Shown: piece after piece, positions 44,801 to 56,900 of the stretch
How the letters are laid out: every line of letters begins with the position of its first letter
How positions within the stretch are numbered: position 1 is the stretch's first letter
Assembly (NCBI GenBank): GCA_008360975.2
Contig: CM039184.1
Coordinates: 68,861,056-68,925,055, forward strand
Direction of reading: 5' to 3'
DNA from: Lichenostomus cassidix
Taxonomy: Eukaryota > Chordata > Aves > Passeriformes > Meliphagidae
DNA: 64,000 nucleotides
Program-made: the position numbers and the translations under genes
The notes under the pieces: model-generated
What the model saw: the letters and a program-made list of their open reading frames with translations, nothing else
What the model was told of the DNA's origin: nothing
The model's database searches: none

Positions 44801-46602
44801 TGGTGCATATATTCAGCACATTTTTCCATTAAGTGAAATCTGATGATTTCGTTAAAATGATGTTACTATGTTGCAGATTAATCAGAGTTGTTAGGGATTT
44901 TGAGAATAGCTTTCTTCTTGCAAAAGAGCTTCTGTGAGTTAAGCCTGAGGTAATTAGGATGGTACAGACATACTAATATTACCTCATTTAGTGAGTTGAA
45001 GTGCATAGACCCTTTCCCTGTCAGGGAATTCCTTCTCCAAACCCCATGGGAGGTCTTTGAACCTGTTTGAACCTATGGATTTATTAGTTCTGCTCTGTGT
45101 GCATGTGTGCAGAAGTCTCTTGTTTCACCACCTGTCTGCAGGTGTGCCACGAGGGAGCAATATTCTGCTGCTTTGCAGCAAAGAGGCCACCCATCCCAAA
45201 TTGTCCAAGCTGCTCATTGATAATCTTGTTGCTGAACAGTTTATAAACACAAAAACCTCTATTTTCCACGACATTTCTCACTCTGGTGTAGGTTCTGCTC
45301 TGTGATGCTTGAGTCTCCATAGGAAAGCTCTCCCAAGAGGTTGGTTTTGTGCACTAACTGACCTTGATGAGGGGAGAGGAGGGATAAATGTGACTGTGCT
45401 TCAAAGGCTGCCAATCAGAGATCTAACATACTCATACTCACTTTGTGTAGCTGTTGACATCTTTAATTCACCAGGATTTAAATACTAGATATTTCTATTT
45501 CATGTTTGTTTGCTGATACTAGAGTTTTGGGAACATTGACACTGATGGGTCTGAAACATTAAATTGCTGAAGTTCTAGATGGTTTAAAACTCCAGTATTA
45601 CTTAGCTTTATTATTTTCCATGTTCCCAGGAACAAACTTCAGCTATGCAGAATGTTACCTCTTTAATCAATTTTAATTTGTATACCCAGCAGCTCTGCAA
45701 TGGAGTTTGACATAATGACATCGTTGGCATAATTTCAATATTATGTTTTCTCAGAGATTATCTGCTTTTAATCAATTTCTGAAGTAAACAAAGCACAAGA
45801 CTTTCCCACAGTAGCAAACACACATCCCCTTTTTCCATTTAGTCATTTTCCTGTATGTACTTCTGCTCTAACTGATACAAGGTTAATGCTGCCTTTACCT
45901 CTATTTCCCATGTTTTCCTAGGAACTGTTGCAAGAAGATACATGAAATTTTAGCTAAATACTTCTTAGAGAGAGTATATGTTTAAAATTGAAGTTTAAAG
46001 ATATTAGCTGCTTTTTTTTCATACTATGTCTTTTATCTTTGAGAACATGGAATTAGTAGCAAAAGCACAAAGTTGTTTATTATTGTCTACTCTTTTTAAT
46101 GCTATTTAAGCCAGAACTACATGTAGATTCACAAAAATTTTGCAGTCAAATTTCCAAAATCCTTATTTAGGTTTAGGGAAGTAATTTTAGATATCTCCAT
46201 GAGAAATAATTTGCTATGTGGAATTTCTTAGCCCTTCAGAAGTTCTAAAAGGGAAAATAAAGTGCTTGGTACTGTTCTACTGGGAGGCATCTAAAAAGGG
46301 GTTCTTGTGATTCACAGAATCATGTGAATAAAATAGTAAGTTATTTTTATGAAATGTCCCTGCTGATCTCAATTCATATTAAATTCCTTTGTTTTCAGAC
46401 ATTGAAAGTTTCTGATCCAAACATTTCTTTGGCAATAGGAGGGAAAACTACAAAATCCACATGGTGTTCTGAGGGAGCTTTCTGAGAAAGTCCAGATCTA
46501 GGTAGGAATTCAGCATCTGAGGTTGATTTACAAAGCATGTCATGAGCCTGCCACTGAGATCTCAGGAATTAGAGATTCTGAGAGAAAGCAGTCAATACTC
46601 AC

Positions 46603-46640
46603 CATGTTCATCCAACAGTATGTTGTCAGGTTTGATGTCC
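46603..46640 (-). CDS. STK32B: STK32B coding exon, catalytic loop (38 bp)
   Basis: A very short exon. Its first base completes the arginine of the H-R-D motif (XX|G); 12 codons follow, D-I-K-P-D-N-I-L-L-D-E-H, and it ends one base into the next glycine. The first aspartate is the catalytic base, the lysine contacts ATP phosphate, and the asparagine binds metal, so all the residues needed for catalysis in this loop are present. Acceptor TTATTTTCCAG, donor GTGAGT. The exon was recognised by this motif and its frame agrees with the DFN exon downstream (E-H-G|G-H-V-H). The exon that should supply the preceding H-I-I-H and the N-lobe was not found in the window. Confidence 0.97.
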
Positions 46641-47842
46641 CTGGAAAATAAGGAAATGAAAACATTACATTTCATACCCAAAGGAAATCTGCAATTTTAA
46701 AGTTTTCCCCATTTGGGTATGAGGACTACATCACTTAAATCATTACAAAACCAATGAAAACCATATAACACATAAATGCAAATGGTTTTTATCTACATCT
46801 TTTTGCTTCCCTGAGAAAACATGCATACTAAAGAAGGTCTCTAGGTTTCCACTGATTGTGGTTTTTTTTCATATGGTTGGCATTACCATGGTCCTCTTTT
46901 TCAAGATTATGTGCTTTATTCTTTATAGCAGCTGTGAAAATGAGAAGAATGAAAGATTTGCATCTAGAAGGTGCCTGATTGCTTGAAGGACTCCACATTT
47001 GAGAGAAATCATTGAATTGGAAACATAGGTGGTTTACCCTGTCTGCCAGACCCTGCTAATCTGCCATGCTGACATGCATGGTCACTCACACACTGCAGAT
47101 TCCTGTGAGCTCTCTTGTGCTGACTGAGTTTGTTCAGCAGCTCTGCTTTTACCCCCAGACCCCCATTTGGCTGTCTGTAACCAAGTACCATGCTGGGGAA
47201 AGGGAGGGATAAGGGAACATTGAGATTATGACAAGCTGAAGCATCAACTCTATCACTCTTGGCACAAGAGAACAACATGGCCCAGAGAGTTGCATTTTCA
47301 GGATTAATTTCCATTGACCCAAACCCATGCTGCTGTGAGAAGAGATGGAAACAACTTTTCTCCACCACTGTCAGGCATTCCCACCTTCTTTATTGATCCA
47401 GCATTATTGCCATTGCTGAGAACCTGTTCAGGGAAAATTCATCTCTTTGCTTTGCCACCTGCATGCTCCCTGGTTTGGCTCACCCTGTGCCTTGGTGAGT
47501 GTGATGTGGCATTGTGTGGCACTGCCTTGTCACTGGCAGCTTGAACTTCATGCCGTTTTGAAACTGTTTTTGGTGGGACACTGCCAGAGTGCCAGAGGCA
47601 TCATTCCACCTTGAGTAAAACCTTTGCCCCTTGGGCTGAATTTTCCACTTTTCTCGAAAGACAAGGAACCACAAACTGGCAAAATAAGCTTTTAAATGTC
47701 TGCAAATGAACTCCAAACTCTTCCACCTGTGCAATCTCTTTTAGATAAGGGATGGCTGGATTGTTCCAGTTTAAACATTTCCTGGGAAAGTTTTTTCACA
47801 GCATGCCCATAAATGGAATAATAAAAAAAGTGAAATATTGCA

Positions 47843-47886
47843 AAAGGAAAATGTGTTACACCAGAAAGGAAAATGTGTTATACCAG
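47843..47886. repeat. 22 bp unit in tandem, two copies
   Basis: AAAGGAAAATGTGTTACACC-AG followed immediately by the same unit with one C-to-T change. Confidence 0.9.
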
Positions 47887-48240
47887 AGTATCTTTTTTTT
47901 TTTTCCCAAATTTAAAGTAGAGAAGGACTTCTAATGTAAAGATTATACAGGAATTAGATTAGCAATAGCAATTACAATATGTATATTGCTCTTATGATAT
48001 GAGCTGAGTCATCACCTAAATTTCACATCTTTATTGAGAGAAGAAGGAAACCTACACTTTCCCACTTTCCTCAGCATTCTGGCTTCCACACTTTCTAGCC
48101 CTTGCTGAGAATTATATGAAATTGTGAAGTATTCTAAGATTATTTTTATAATTTGTGTTATGGCAGCTGGGGAAATATGGGATAAATAAAAAAAATTACT
48201 TTGAATAATTCTCTGCACATTTGGAAATCATGTAGAATGC

Positions 48241-48262
48241 ATATATATGTGTGTGTGTGTAA
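48241..48262. repeat. (TA)n(TG)n microsatellite
   Basis: Short run of alternating TA passing into TG, about 20 bp. Confidence 0.8.
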
Positions 48263-49779
48263 GGAAAAGGATCTCATTCTGAATTACCATCTGGAATGGA
48301 AATTTAAAATTATACCAGTATTTCAGTGTGAAATACTTTCTTCTGCACAACTTACAGGCTACCTATAACTGTCTGATTCAGGAGAAGTTGTAGTTACATG
48401 TGCAATATAAGGGAACATCTGTCTTGAGCCTATTTCATCCAAAGTCTTCCAGACTCTGAATTCTCTCTTTCCTGTCCTCTGTAATCACTTGGCATATCAT
48501 TTATCATATAATCTTTCCTTCCTTGATTTCAAATGGGTAAAGTTGTGAGACAAACGGTAGGAATAAATATTTTTATTTACATTATAAAACATAGTTGAGG
48601 TATTTTTTTTAATTTGGAATTTTGTGTTCTGTTGCATTTGGTTGAATTATTATAGGAAATTCTATGCAATTCTATGTGTAATGTTATATCTAATCTCTCA
48701 ATTGATGAGACAGTTTTTGAAAGAGCTACTGTTCAGATGGTATCTATATTTGCTAGTGACAACATGATCTTTGGTTTTTGACAACCATTTTGTGATAAGA
48801 GTTGGACTTATGATTTCCTGTTGAATAGTCTTTGTGGTTGATCCATGACTTGAAAACAGCAATAACTTTCCATGCAAGTAAGTAATTGTTTTGACAGTTG
48901 AATTAAATATTTTAAACTTTTTCTTTGCAAATTTTAACAAGCACAAAATTACTCCACACTTCTCACATGGGTGAAAAGTTTGGGATCATACAGAAGTACA
49001 TTTGAGTCTTTTTGTGGCTTCCTAAAATCAGTGATACATTCAACATCACTCCAAACTCCTTCCCCCGGTGTTCAAGAAAATTAAGAATTGGAATTATACA
49101 GTCATTAGTACTTCACCAAGAATAAAATTGAGCGAAAGGAGAAATTCCTCTTTGTGAGCTACTGCCATGTGTATAACAATACAGCACCCAGGGATTGCTC
49201 ATTACAAGATTGCTCATTACATAATTTTCTGTCTTTTTTTTAAGATCAGTTCAAACAATTTGAATATCTGCTATAGTATTGCATCATTAAATAGACTGTA
49301 CATTTTTATAGCCACCAGAAAAGACATTGACAAATCCACTTGACAACTGTATGTATCATCAAATGTATTATTCTTCACACAGTTTGCATCTGTAATGCTC
49401 AGAAAGTTGAGTGGTAAAATTAGATCTGTGCTTATCTTTCCATGACTAATTCAGACAGTGGCTGCTACTTGATACAGATGTGCACAAACCATAAAACCTT
49501 TCCTGCCTAAGGGATGTTCCCCACTGCTGGCTTTGCTCATTTTGCTCAGAGGCAGGATGTAGCTGGGGGCAGGCAGCACAGGGAGCACAGCCTTGCACAC
49601 AGCAGCACAACCCCCCCATCCCTGAGGCAACCTGATAGACTCAGAATGCTGCCTCAGACCTCAAACAGGTTATTTTAAACTGCCTCTGCAGCAAGTAAAA
49701 GTCATAGGATAGGATAAAAGCCAGGAGGCAAACTAGTTTCTTAAGTAAGACACTGCTTTTTTGGGATCACATGCCTGGA

Positions 49780-50060
49780 GACACGCGAGATGCACAGAAT
49801 CCCAGGGCAGGTGAGAAGGACAAGCACAGGGTCACCGTGCAGGGTGTGCCTTCCAGCAGCTCTCTGCTGGGTGCTTGTCCCCAGTTGCAGCGTGCACTGA
49901 AAGCTCTGCTCTCCACAGGCAGCTTGCTGAAAGCTCCAAGGACTGCAGAGGAGCAAGGGCACTGCTCTGACCCTGCACTGACAGCTCCAGCCAGGGCAGG
50001 GAGGGTTCAACAGGTTCCAGGGGAAGACTTGGCAGGTCCAGGTGCATTGCAAGTGACTGG
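49780..50060. other. GC-rich intronic patch
   Basis: About 280 bp with raised GC and overlapping open frames on both strands (64-103 codons); none shows a recognisable domain. It resembles the other GC-rich patches (24470-24760 and 41480-41745) in length and composition but shares no obvious sequence with them by eye. Confidence 0.35.
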
Positions 50061-51099
50061 ATATATTCAGAACTGAGGGCTTCTGGAATCTGTTATATTT
50101 AGTTCCTCCAAATGCATAATAAATTCACTAAAACACTGTTTCGGTGAATTTAAAAGACAAAGCCTCTTTAGTTAAGCAGTTTAAATTCAAACATAGTATG
50201 TAAGTGAAATTCTGTTTTGATTACACATCATTTTTTCAGAAAAAATTTCCCATTAGCAAGCATGTTCAAACAACAGGGTGTGAAATTCAGCACCTGAACT
50301 GCAGGGATTTTCTGTTATACATATCCCTAGCTAAGAGAATTAATTGAAACACTCATTTCATGATCCAAGTACTTTGAACCAGTTCATAAGAGAAATTGAA
50401 GGATTATTGCAAGGAGCACACTCATCACAGTTTGGATTCAGAAGTGCCCTGGGCTTCTCTCTGACCATTCATGAAGCAATGACCAGCAGAGCTACAGCAG
50501 CATCCTTGACATTGATTTCATAAATACAACTTTCTCAGTCTGTACCAAAGCTACTCCAACTGTTTTTATATGCAGGAAATAGAGAGCAACATAGAAAACA
50601 GAATAGAGAAACTTTCAAAATCTTTGCTCAGTGACAGGACCAGGTACAACTAATATAATAGCTGGCTCAAGAAACTCAAAGGTGTGAAACTCAAAAGTTG
50701 AGAAAAAAACTGGAAAAACTCACAATTTAATTGCTACTTGTTGATATTGCCTGTGAAACCACTTTTAGCTTTCTTCAATTGCCTTCACTATGAATGTCAA
50801 AATAAAACTGCCTGGAGGATGAAAGCTGAGTAAGAAGCTGCTGCATATAATTTCCAAGTAGGAAAGAATGATTAATAATCTGCTTGTGTCTTCTCTAATA
50901 TCTAGGCTGAGTGTGCATACCAAGCTTGAAAATATTCTCTCTGCATGGAGTAAAACCATTCATGTGGCTCAAATCATGTTCTCTGCATATGCCAGTTGGA
51001 GTGTCCTCCCTGGAAATGCTCACAATGGTTGTAAAGGACTTAGGTTCAAGAATCTGCAGCTTTAATTACCTATTCTATCCCTTTCTTTCTGATGTTACA

Positions 51100-51297
51100 A
51101 AGTGAAGTAGAAGCAGATCTCTAAATCAAGAGGTGGAGAAGTCATGCAGTGTTCACCCTTGTTGGTTTCCAAGACCTGACTGGATAAATCCCAAATAACC
51201 TGTTCTGATCTGAAGGCTGACCCTGCCTTTGGGAAGATCATTAGACTGGAGGCCTCTAGAGCTCCCTTCCACCCCAAATTAGTCTGAGTCTATGAAA
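51100..51297 (+). mobile_element. CR1 3'-end fragment, plus sense
   Basis: CR1 3' UTR features are legible: 'AAGACCTGACTGGATAAATC', 'CCTGTTCTGATCTGAAGGC', 'TGACCCTGCCTTTGGGAAG', then 'TAGACTGGAGGCCTC' and 'CTCCCTTCCACCCCAAATTA', ending in GAGTCTATGAA where CR1 has its ATTCTATGA tip. About 200 bp, no coding part. Confidence 0.8.
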
Positions 51298-53334
51298 AAT
51301 AATGTATCCAAGTTCAAAGACTTTCATACTTCCCCTCCTTTTCACTGCAAGGAAGTTCATGAAAGATTGAAGAAACTTGTGAGAGAACTGTATATGTGGA
51401 ATTTAGTGAGTCTTTGATACAGTCCATAGCAGTTGGCAGCTTCCACCTCTTAAATTCTGTCATGGGGCTTGAATGCTCGTGAAGAAAATAGTAGGAATAA
51501 AAAGCCTATCTTCACCTCTTGAAATGAGGTTAAAATTGAAATGCCCTGCAGTTCAGCACTGGAGAGGTATAACAAAATATTTATTAGCTATGTAAGTGGT
51601 AAAAGAATGAGGATTATATCACCTGAAGAGGACTCTGAGAAATCTCAGTGGGAATGACTAAGTCTTGATGACTATATTGCCAGTGTCAGATAAAATTACA
51701 GGAATCATATATCTACATCAATAGGGGAGAATCTGAATTGCCTGGATTAATGACCATAAATAACCCTCCAGAGGCCACACTTTTGTGTCCCTCATGTAGA
51801 CTAAATAATTATAGAAGACTGAAAAACCAGCGATGATGCCATTTGCTCTAAAGTTTGAAATTCAGTACAATCTCAAAAAAAGTTCATGGGATATGATCAA
51901 GTGGGATTTCATAACTTTTTGTCTCTGTTTTAATTGACTGGACTTGAAAAATCCATCTACAAAAGAAAGGAGTATCTCTGGTGAATTCAACCATTAATTG
52001 CTCACTTTTCTCAAGAAAAATTGATGGCTGGTTCATTGGCTACCATTTCACACTATAACAATTCTAGGTCGTTTACAGAAAATGATTGAAAAAAATGTTA
52101 TGCTGTAATTTCTAACAAAGTAGGTCCATCAGGTTACATGATTTCTTAGGATCTGCAAGAAAATAGTCAAAAAATAAAAGATCTGGGGAAGGTTAAACAA
52201 AAAAATTCCTTGGGAGTAAAGAGCAAATAGATTAGATTTCTCAGTTGACAGCAGAGACCTGTAAGACATGATGTGACAAATAAAAGTATCTAGATGGTCA
52301 CCAAAATTTTCTCTTTGCTTTTGGAACATGACTATGGATTCATATTCCACAAAACCCAAGTGAACTAAACAAACAGGGTTTTAGTTATACCACAGAGAAT
52401 TAAACTCAAGTTGATTACTACCAGACATAATTTTGTAAAAATGCTTCAGAGGGTTAAACAAAGATTTAGCTATTGATGTGAATAACAGAACTACCAGCTA
52501 GAGTTCCTCCAGCTAGGATTAATCTAATTGATTTAAGAAAGCATTTCTACAGCAAATACAGCCACTGTCTATCCTTCACCTTTATGAAACATGTCCATAA
52601 CAATACCAAACATAAGATCAGTGCTTTTCCTCAAACCTGTGAGAACTGAAAAACTGTCATTGTCCATCTGTTTTATTCTGCTTTCAGATTTTGCAGCAAA
52701 CTTATGCACACCACAGATTTGGTTTCTGCCATGTCTAATTTTGTGATTTTTTGCTTCTGCCTACACTTTCTCATTTTATCAAAAGATTTCAAGAGTTTCT
52801 AACACAGGGACAGATGTTCTTTGCCAGTCCAAACAGCTTTTTAATATCACCAGATTAAATATTTCCACCTATAACAGCTCTGTAGAGGTCTGAATTCACA
52901 AGTGTAATAACCACTAACGCTTTATCTGGTATCAGCAAAAATTCAAAGTACATTATTTCAAATTTATGTCGATATATTTCACTCTTTGCCTTGCTGGCTC
53001 AGAGCAGGATCTAATATATTATCACATTTCCATTCTCTTGAGCTTCTAAACTCCCACAGTCCCATATATGAGCATTCCAGCTGATTGCAGTTTTGCCAGA
53101 ATGACTTATAATAGAGTATTTCCACTTTTTAATGATGATTGGTTTCCTCAAACTGAGGATCACTGAGGCTTCAACTGTTCATTAACCAAAGGCAAGTTAA
53201 AGTGAAAACTCAGTTCTGTACAAACTGATGAAATAAACCCTTTAGATTTTTAAAAGTAGTTCCTGCTGTTTTATATTTGACTAGATGGAAGACACATACT
53301 TTCATTCAAAGGACAGCATCTAGCACATGAAAAA

Positions 53335-53580
53335 CAGGTGTAACATGCAACAAGGGAGCTTGGACTGGACAGGAAGGAAAACTTCCACCATGGGGAGAGA
53401 CAAACAGAGGAACAGGATTCCCAGAGTAGTTGTATGGTAACCATCCCTGCAGTTTTTCAAGACAGGACTACAAAAATCCCTGGAGAAGATTGGTCTGGTG
53501 TTGTATCTGATCATGCTTTAATAGTTTCAATACATCCACAGGGAAATTAAATTAGATGGATTTTACATTCTCATAAGGAT
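53335..53580 (+). mobile_element. CR1 3'-end fragment, plus sense, diverged
   Basis: Contains the C-terminal ORF2 to 3' UTR transition of a CR1: 'AAAACTTCCACCATGGGGAG', 'GGAACAGGATTCCCAGAG' with TAGTTGTATGG, 'CCATCCCTGCAGTTTTTCAA', 'CCCTGGAGAAGATTGGTCTG', and 'AAATTAGATGGATTTTACAT' near the end. More decayed than the copy at 51100-51297, and its tandem tip is lost. Confidence 0.7.
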
Positions 53581-53904
53581 GCAAAAGAAGCAGGATTCAG
53601 ACAATGGCCCCTGAGGTCAGAGGAAGGATTACACTGGCTTCAGTAGACATTGTTTCCACTTTAATAAAGGTTTGCTTGTACACTTTTCTCTTTAGTGCTG
53701 ACAATCCCAGTGTTGTGCAGGATAGACCCTGAAATACTGAGTTTAAAGGTTTTTCCTTAATTGTGCAGTTAATATCTAATTAATTATTATCCAATGATAA
53801 TAATGATTTTCCTTATGCAGAAAAAGGCATTAAGATTAATACTAGGTGCATGACAGTTCTTGAAAGCCATAAAAAGGGTAAGGAGTTGAGAAATATAAGT
53901 TTCA

Positions 53905-53955
53905 GCTATATATTATTCAGCTATAATATATATATTATAATATATATATATTATT
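53905..53955. repeat. TA-rich microsatellite
   Basis: Interrupted TATATA and ATTAT units of about 50 bp. They supply the Tyr/Ile-rich part of an open frame at 53850-54227. Confidence 0.85.
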
Positions 53956-56900
53956 CAAGTTCACATGAGACATCATTGTATCAGAGCACTGAAGTGAACC
54001 ATACTATATATTATAAAGGGTTTTCTCCTGGTTATGGAAAGAAATGTGAACAAATTCTGATTTTTGCAGGTAAGGACCTTATTTCCTTTGTATTTGATAT
54101 TACAATCACAAATAATACAAATGTCCAAGGCATGCAGTTCATCAAGGAAGTGACCACATACATAGTGAGGTTTTCTTTAGGTGAATTTACTGATGCTTTG
54201 GATAAAGGAAAAGTCAATATATATTAGCTACTGCACAGCCAAGAGATTAATTTTGTCAAAGGTGTTTTTCTTCTGTAAGGGCAGCACAGAAATGAGGTGT
54301 CTTCCAGAGCTGGACTGTGCAGGGCACCTACCAGGAGGACTTGCTCAAGAAAAAGCCTTAATGAAGAATTATGCATCTTTTCTTCTTTTTGTCAACACAT
54401 TATAAATCATTTATATATTTTTTTTTCCTGACCAACATCCTTCCTAGTTTCCAGAGCTGTTCAATGGTATTAAAAAAGATCGTAGTAAGAATCAGAGCTC
54501 TTTACTGTTATTTACTACTAGATGAATGGGAATGAAGGACTTTGACAGCTCCAGACCTCTGATTCACATACCTCTCACTTAGATCTCAGCAGTAATTGCT
54601 GCCACTTCCTGTCCTTTCATAAAAAGATCTTCAGAGCCTTCTGTTCCTGCTCAAATGAATGTTGTGACATGACATGACCCTGTGCATCACTGTAATTTTG
54701 AAATGTAAACAATTCAGTAAAACTGAAAAGAAGCTGAGTAGATGAGGTATTAGATTATGTTGTTTTTCTCTGCAATTCCCACTCCTGGAGCTTTAATGCA
54801 GAAACAAAAAATTCATAACTACTTCCAACTATTTATCTGGGAGCAAGCATTGATATGCTCCTAATCAGGTTCCCATCATCTAGTCCATTATCACATTTTG
54901 GATTCTTTTCTTTCGGTGTGACAACCTGTGTGGCAACAAGACCGTTTTCTAGTCTGTATGGAAGATATAACTGCTGTAATAATCTTGACAAGTGCAAAAG
55001 TTCTCACCCATGAAGGCCTCTGAAGGTCCTGCCTCTCCCTCTGCACCTTCAGAGAGTTTCTGGACACCTGGCTTGAGGCTTGGATTGTAGTGTCTTCTTG
55101 TATAGAAACAAGTTACTGTGATGCTGAGCAGTGTGAGTTCCTTTCTAGTTTAGTACTATTTTTCACCAGATGTCCATGACAGTGTTGGATTTTCTTAGCA
55201 CTTGTACTACCCAATTGTATACAGCTCTGAAAATAAAGCTGTCAAAGAAGACACCAAAACATGTTTATTTACAAATGCCTTAACAGGAACAAGCTTGTTA
55301 TTTTCCAATTTTATCCTCATGTGGAAATATATGAATATGAAGATATCTTCAATACTTTCTTTGTAGCAATAGGTGGCAGTAATGATATCTACATTTGCCT
55401 GGATGGCCAGTGGGCTTTGGAAACACTGTATTTGTCAGTTTTAGCTTGGATAAACAGTTGTAGCAGATACTGTTATCCCAGGTTGAAGAAAATTACCTTT
55501 TAAAATAAAGGAATCCTATATCTAACCTTTCATATATCTGGGTATATATAGCCAGATAATATTCTTCTTTGGCTAGGTTCAACTTCTGAATTTGCACAGA
55601 TGCCAAATTAAAATAAAAGTATTAAACACAGAATATTTCATTACAATATTCTTTTTGAATATATAAAATTGCTTTACCACAGAGGTAATTATATACTGCA
55701 ATAGCAAGAAAAATAGGCAAAGATTCTTAAATGTTATAAAAGCTGGAAAGATTAGTCCAAAGGAGGCTGTGAATCTGTATTTTGTCTCCTCTGTGCTGCA
55801 CTGTATTATGTCTCAGAGAATGGGATTGGAAAGTACCACTGCAGCCAGATAAACAGAGCTTTTACATAACAAAGCCCAGGCTATATAATCCAGGATTTGT
55901 CTTCCAGACACAATGGTTCTTTTTCAACTAAACATTTTCAAGCACAAGCAACTTGCAGGCAATCCATTTTGCCTGAATGACTCAAAATAATGACAAATGT
56001 GACATTCCTTTGCTAGAACAGTTTTCTAGAGTTAATGTTGCATGGGCACAGGCCTTGGACTTCCACGAAGATCTGAAGGCAACCTGGAACAGCTGTCAAC
56101 ACTGATGATGCCAGACATCATCACATACCAAATAAAAAGCTTCTTCAGCCAAATGCTTTTTCAGATCACGCTGAGGAGTCAGGCAAAATCACCACAGAGC
56201 AGTAATTTCTGATAGCCTCACAGCTGAGATTAGATGAGTCTAATATTTTCTGTGTTGCAGAGTCAAGTATTGCTGAGACCCTCTGTGTGAACACAGAAGT
56301 AGAAGGGTCAGATCTCTGTGTGTGAATCAGCTTTCAAGAGCAGGTGACACCTCTGATAACCATGGGAAGAGCACGACTCATTAGGCATTAACTGGAGTGT
56401 GGCGTTTGGAAAGAATTATCTGGTACAGCAGGAAAGTATATGCATTGCAATGGTGATGCTTCTTTCTGTGACCCTGGGTAGAGAGCTTTTGACTAGGAAT
56501 AAGGGAGAATGTACTTGGTGTGCACTCTGCCAGCAAATGCAAGACTATCAGTCTCCTTCCAGTAGAAGGCATAAGCCCTCTTCCAGTTTTCATAGGCAGA
56601 AACCCACGTGTGAAACTAAATGAGAGAAGAAATTGATGACATTTGCCCTCTGCCTAAAGACAAATCAGGAGAGCATTGTTACTGATAAGCACATTTGGCT
56701 TTATCTGTTGTAAAAAGCTAGCATCATAAGCGTGGTGTTTTGTAATGTCTGAAAATCATATCGCTGCTCCTTTGTTTTTCTCTGCATGAAATATGGAATA
56801 GATCCATTCAGATGTATCACATCACATAGAGTTTGCTCAGCTTATCAGACAAATTCAAAAAGAAAATATACAGAATTCCAAGCATCCAGGTGTGCTTGTC

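Noticed and set aside
50130..50170. Minus-strand KFTETV resembling HFTEGTV of the missing STK32B exon
   Set aside because: A stop follows two codons later and there is no VKLYICEL continuation or splice site in phase.
52600..52680. Possible donor after S-H-R on the minus strand that could precede the catalytic-loop exon
   Set aside because: The upstream frame lacks the LEYLQ..HIIH sequence required.
53850..54227. Plus-strand open frame of 125 codons
   Set aside because: Its first half is translated TA microsatellite (Tyr/Ile runs) and the rest matches no domain I know; a vague DALDKGKVN resemblance to LINE reverse transcriptase is too short.
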